Below, one piece after another: positions 24,875 through 26,878 of a stretch of DNA of 26,878 nt. This DNA is from Flavobacteriaceae bacterium (lineage in GTDB: Bacteria; Bacteroidota; Bacteroidia; Flavobacteriales; Flavobacteriaceae): contig DQCR01000065.1 of NCBI GenBank assembly GCA_003533785.1, positions 1 through 26,878 of the forward strand, read 5' to 3'. The notes under the pieces are model-generated. The model saw only the letters and a program-made list of their open reading frames with translations. It made no database searches and was not told the DNA's origin. Every line of letters begins with the position of its first letter. Positions within the stretch are counted from its first letter, which is position 1. The position numbers and the translations under genes are program-made.

Positions 24875-26007
24875 TGTCTAAATCTACAGTATTCCATTCC
24901 ATCCCAGAAGCCATTGCCGCGGTACAAAAAGGTGAAGTAATCATTGTTGTTGATGATGAAAATCGTGAAAATGAAGGTGATTTTATTGCAGCTGCTGAAC
25001 AGGTAACTCCAGAAATGATCAACTTTATGGCTACCCATGGACGCGGACTTATCTGTACACCACTCACGGAAAAGCGCTGTGAAGAACTACAACTCAGTCG
25101 GATGGTCAACACCAATACTGATCCGTTGGAAACCGCCTTCACCGTATCCGTAGATTTAAAAGGCAATGGAGTGACTACTGGGATCTCAGCCAGTGACCGT
25201 TGTCAAACAGTCAAAGCATTGGTAGATCCAAATATTCAAGCCCATCAACTCTCAAAACCTGGACATGTCTTTCCCCTGATTGCCAAAGAGGGAGGTGTGT
25301 TGCGACGAACAGGGCACACGGAGGCTGCCATAGACTTTGCTCGTTTGGCTGGTTTTAACCCAGCGGGCGTCATTGTTGAGATTATGAATGAAGATGGAAG
25401 TATGGCCCGATTGCCAGAACTTATAGAGGTAGCCAAAAAATTTAATCTTAAACTAGTCTCTATTGAAAATCTGGTTTCTTACAGAATGCAACACGACAGT
25501 TTGATTTTGAAAAAAATGGATCATGAAATTCAAACTCGTTTTGGTAAATTCCGGCTACGTGCCTACGAACAGACTACTACCCAACAGATTCATATTGCCT
25601 TGACAACGGGGGAATGGTCTGTAGGAGAGCCTATCCTTACCCGTATTAATTCCACGCGCATCAGCGATGATATCTTGGGCTTGCTCACCACTGGAATCGA
25701 TCGAAGGCTGGAAGACATTTTCCGAGTCATTAACAAGGAAGGAAAAGGGGCCATCTTGTTCATTCAGCACCACCAAGCTTCGGAAAATTTACTTTTGCGA
25801 TTGGAACAATTGACCCACATACAGAAAAAAGGTGTGTTGGATAAGACCCCACCCCTTCCTATGGACGAGCGCGATTTTGGAATCGGTGCTCAAATTCTCC
25901 ACGATCTCAATATCAATAAGCTGAAAGTTATGACCAATTCTAGCCAAAAGCCAAGGATTGGATTGACTGGTTATGGATTGGAAATCAGTAGCTATGTGAA
26001 TTATTAA
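24874..26007 (+). CDS. ribB: 3,4-dihydroxy-2-butanone-4-phosphate synthase with degenerate GTP cyclohydrolase II domain
   Basis: A 377-residue RibBA-like protein. Residues 1-205 are a complete DHBP synthase, making the four-carbon riboflavin precursor from ribulose 5-phosphate. The acidic site [10 protein letters not shown] is at 27-36, followed by [24 protein letters not shown] and [17 protein letters not shown]. Residues 206-377 resemble GTP cyclohydrolase II but lack its active site. The zinc motif (HSEC...RCDCG in E. coli RibA) aligns with NSTRISDD...TTGIDR at about 259-276, and this half has no cysteine at all. DFGIGAQIL and [14 protein letters not shown] keep the fold. So it should supply RibB activity only, with ribA elsewhere. 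It often appears under the name RibBA. It ends the ftsK block and its stop overlaps that of the convergent permease gene. Confidence 0.9.
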   Translation: MSKSTVFHSIPEAIAAVQKGEVIIVVDDENRENEGDFIAAAEQVTPEMINFMATHGRGLICTPLTEKRCEELQLSRMVNTNTDPLETAFTVSVDLKGNGVTTGISASDRCQTVKALVDPNIQAHQLSKPGHVFPLIAKEGGVLRRTGHTEAAIDFARLAGFNPAGVIVEIMNEDGSMARLPELIEVAKKFNLKLVSIENLVSYRMQHDSLILKKMDHEIQTRFGKFRLRAYEQTTTQQIHIALTTGEWSVGEPILTRINSTRISDDILGLLTTGIDRRLEDIFRVINKEGKGAILFIQHHQASENLLLRLEQLTHIQKKGVLDKTPPLPMDERDFGIGAQILHDLNINKLKVMTNSSQKPRIGLTGYGLEISSYVNY

Positions 26008-26759
26008 CTGAAAAACCATAACTTCACCGACATGGCACTCACCATAACGAGAAGGGCTATTTTTACTACTTTTTCTCCTTTCTTAACCGACCACCGACTG
26101 GTGAACCAAGCTCCAAACGAAGTCCCTAAAGCCATCCAAAGTCCCATCATCCAGTCAACCATACCGTTCCATGCAAAAGTTCCCAAGGCAAAAAAACTAT
26201 AAATGCATACCACGGTCACCTTGGTGGCATTGGTGGAGATAAGGTCTAAATGGTTGATTTGTGTCAAAAATAACATGATCACAAAGCCAATACCTGCATT
26301 GATAAATCCACCATAGATTCCAATGATAAAAAATCCTATCAAAGCCCCAAAGAAATACTTGCCCTGCAATCGCTGCTGAAAAGTACCTTTTTTTTGTTTG
26401 GGACTCACAACAATCAAAGCAACCACCACCAGCATAATAATGGCTAATATTTTATTGAACAAAACCCCTTCAATATCAATTGCTATTCGGGCACCTAATA
26501 AGGCTCCTAAAGAAGCCGATACGCCTAAGTATAACGTAAATTGATTGGGCACAAACCCTTTGCTTCGATAGCCCATACTACCAAATAAGGATTGGATCAC
26601 AATAGCAATGCGATTGGTGCCGTTGGCAACAGCGGGCGGCAAACCTAGAAAAATAAGTATTGGAAGAGTGATTAAGGAACCTCCCCCGGCTAAGGTGTTG
26701 ATAATTCCCGCTAGGAAGCCCACCCCAATTAACAAGCCAATTTCTGTTAGATTTTGCAC
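26004..26759 (-). CDS. TauE/SafE-family sulfite exporter-like permease
   Basis: A 251-residue membrane protein with seven to eight hydrophobic segments. Family hallmarks are GVGFLAGIINTLAGGGSLITLPILIFLGLPPAVANGTNRIAI at the N terminus and FIIGIYGGFINAGIGFVIMLFL in the middle, the inverted repeat of the TauE/SafE fold. Members export sulfite, sulfoacetate or other organosulfur anions, but the substrate here is unknown. I place the start at GTG 26759 (VQNLTEIGLLIG), because a consensus promoter lies immediately upstream. The in-frame ATG at 26804 would place both promoter boxes inside the coding region and adds an atypical MARLPKGLGTAYLCL. If the ATG is used, the protein has 266 residues. It converges on ribBA with a 4-base overlap of the stop codons. 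Confidence 0.85.
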   Translation of the reverse strand: MQNLTEIGLLIGVGFLAGIINTLAGGGSLITLPILIFLGLPPAVANGTNRIAIVIQSLFGSMGYRSKGFVPNQFTLYLGVSASLGALLGARIAIDIEGVLFNKILAIIMLVVVALIVVSPKQKKGTFQQRLQGKYFFGALIGFFIIGIYGGFINAGIGFVIMLFLTQINHLDLISTNATKVTVVCIYSFFALGTFAWNGMVDWMMGLWMALGTSFGAWFTSRWSVKKGEKVVKIALLVMVSAMSVKLWFFS

Positions 26760-26763
26760 TAGA

Positions 26764-26795
26764 CAAAGATAGGCAGTTCCCAAACCCTTGGGCAA
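26764..26795 (-). promoter_or_regulatory. Promoter of the TauE/SafE-family gene
   Basis: On the minus strand, TTG (26793-26795) is followed after 21 bases by TATCTTTG (26764-26771), both perfect to consensus. Four bases (TCTA) separate the -7 box from the GTG at 26759, the same spacing as at tilS and the arg leader. Confidence 0.65.
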
Positions 26796-26838
26796 TCTGG
26801 CCATAAAAGATTGGTTTTTAAATCCAGAAAAAGGAATG

Positions 26839-26846
26839 TATATTTG
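26839..26846 (+). promoter_or_regulatory. -7 box upstream of tRNA-Ser
   Basis: TATATTTG matches TAnnTTTG and lies 10 bases before the first base of the tRNA gene. The -33 region is T-rich (TTTTT at 26815-26819), but has no TTG at the usual distance. Confidence 0.55.
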
Positions 26847-26856
26847 CCTTCGCTAA

Positions 26857-26878
26857 GGAGAAATGGCAGAGTGGTCGA
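26857..26878 (+). tRNA. 5' part of a tRNA-Ser gene, cut by the window edge
   Basis: GGAGAAATGGCAGAGTGGTC followed by GA is the acceptor 5' strand plus D-arm of a bacterial serine tRNA (GGAGAxATGGCxGAGTGGxCGA). The anticodon lies beyond the window, so the isoacceptor cannot be named. Confidence 0.85.

Noticed and set aside
1..26878. Mobile elements, CRISPR arrays, defence systems or signs of recent transfer.
   Set aside because: No transposase, integrase, array-like repeats or foreign-looking blocks were found; all larger genes are core or common accessory genes.

Overview
The window looks like chromosomal DNA of a member of the Bacteroidota, most likely class Flavobacteriia. The evidence is gene content (a TonB-dependent receptor, a carbamoyltransferase of the acetyl/succinylornithine type, a flavobacterial-type RibBA, and the order ftsK-lolA-lptF/G-ribBA), the near absence of Shine-Dalgarno sequences, and repeated matches to the Bacteroidota promoter -7 box TAnnTTTG. 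I see no insertion sequences, phage genes or CRISPR arrays. The genus cannot be read from this stretch.

Layout. (1) 1-8193, minus strand, transcribed leftward: tilS, dsbD, a TonB-dependent receptor, yifB and an NRAMP-like transporter are tightly packed, with a bidirectional terminator-like hairpin near the left edge. (2) 8262-17159, plus strand: an arginine biosynthesis operon in the order arg leader, GNAT acyltransferase, argG, argC, proC, argD, argF', argB, argE, argH. Most junctions are 4-base ATGA overlaps, so the genes are probably translationally coupled. (3) 17217-18617, minus: lpdA, converging on argH, with a possible 45-residue small ORF upstream. (4) 18872-20305, plus: an NhaC-type Na+/H+ antiporter. 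(5) 20450-26007, plus: ftsK, lolA, an LptF/LptG permease and ribBA, with overlapping or abutting ends. (6) 26004-26759, minus: a TauE/SafE-family permease whose stop codon overlaps that of ribBA. (7) The first 22 bases of a tRNA-Ser gene at the right edge.

How the genes work together. The arg operon encodes the acylated linear route from glutamate to arginine: acylation (candidate GNAT), ArgB, ArgC, ArgD, transcarbamylation of the acylated ornithine (ArgF'), deacylation (ArgE), then ArgG and ArgH. ProC in the middle suggests a link to proline. The ftsK block joins chromosome segregation, lipoprotein and LPS export and riboflavin precursor synthesis, an arrangement I recall as common in Flavobacteriia.

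The most interesting region is the arg leader at 8262-8450. It holds a strong promoter, a perfect 15-base palindrome over the -7 box and transcription start, and a 23-codon GTG-started reading frame ending in PVRRPRRRPLG. It also has a repeated TCCGGTTC that gives one GAACC segment two alternative pairing partners. This looks like an arginine-sensing attenuator with an operator on top of it. The GTG lies exactly 4 bases after the -7 box, and the same spacing is found at tilS and at the TauE/SafE gene, suggesting leaderless GTG-started transcripts. Other oddities are a Ser at the specificity position of ArgF', a RibBA whose second domain has lost its zinc cysteines, a TilS with an altered P-loop, and an NRAMP homologue without the usual metal-binding motifs.
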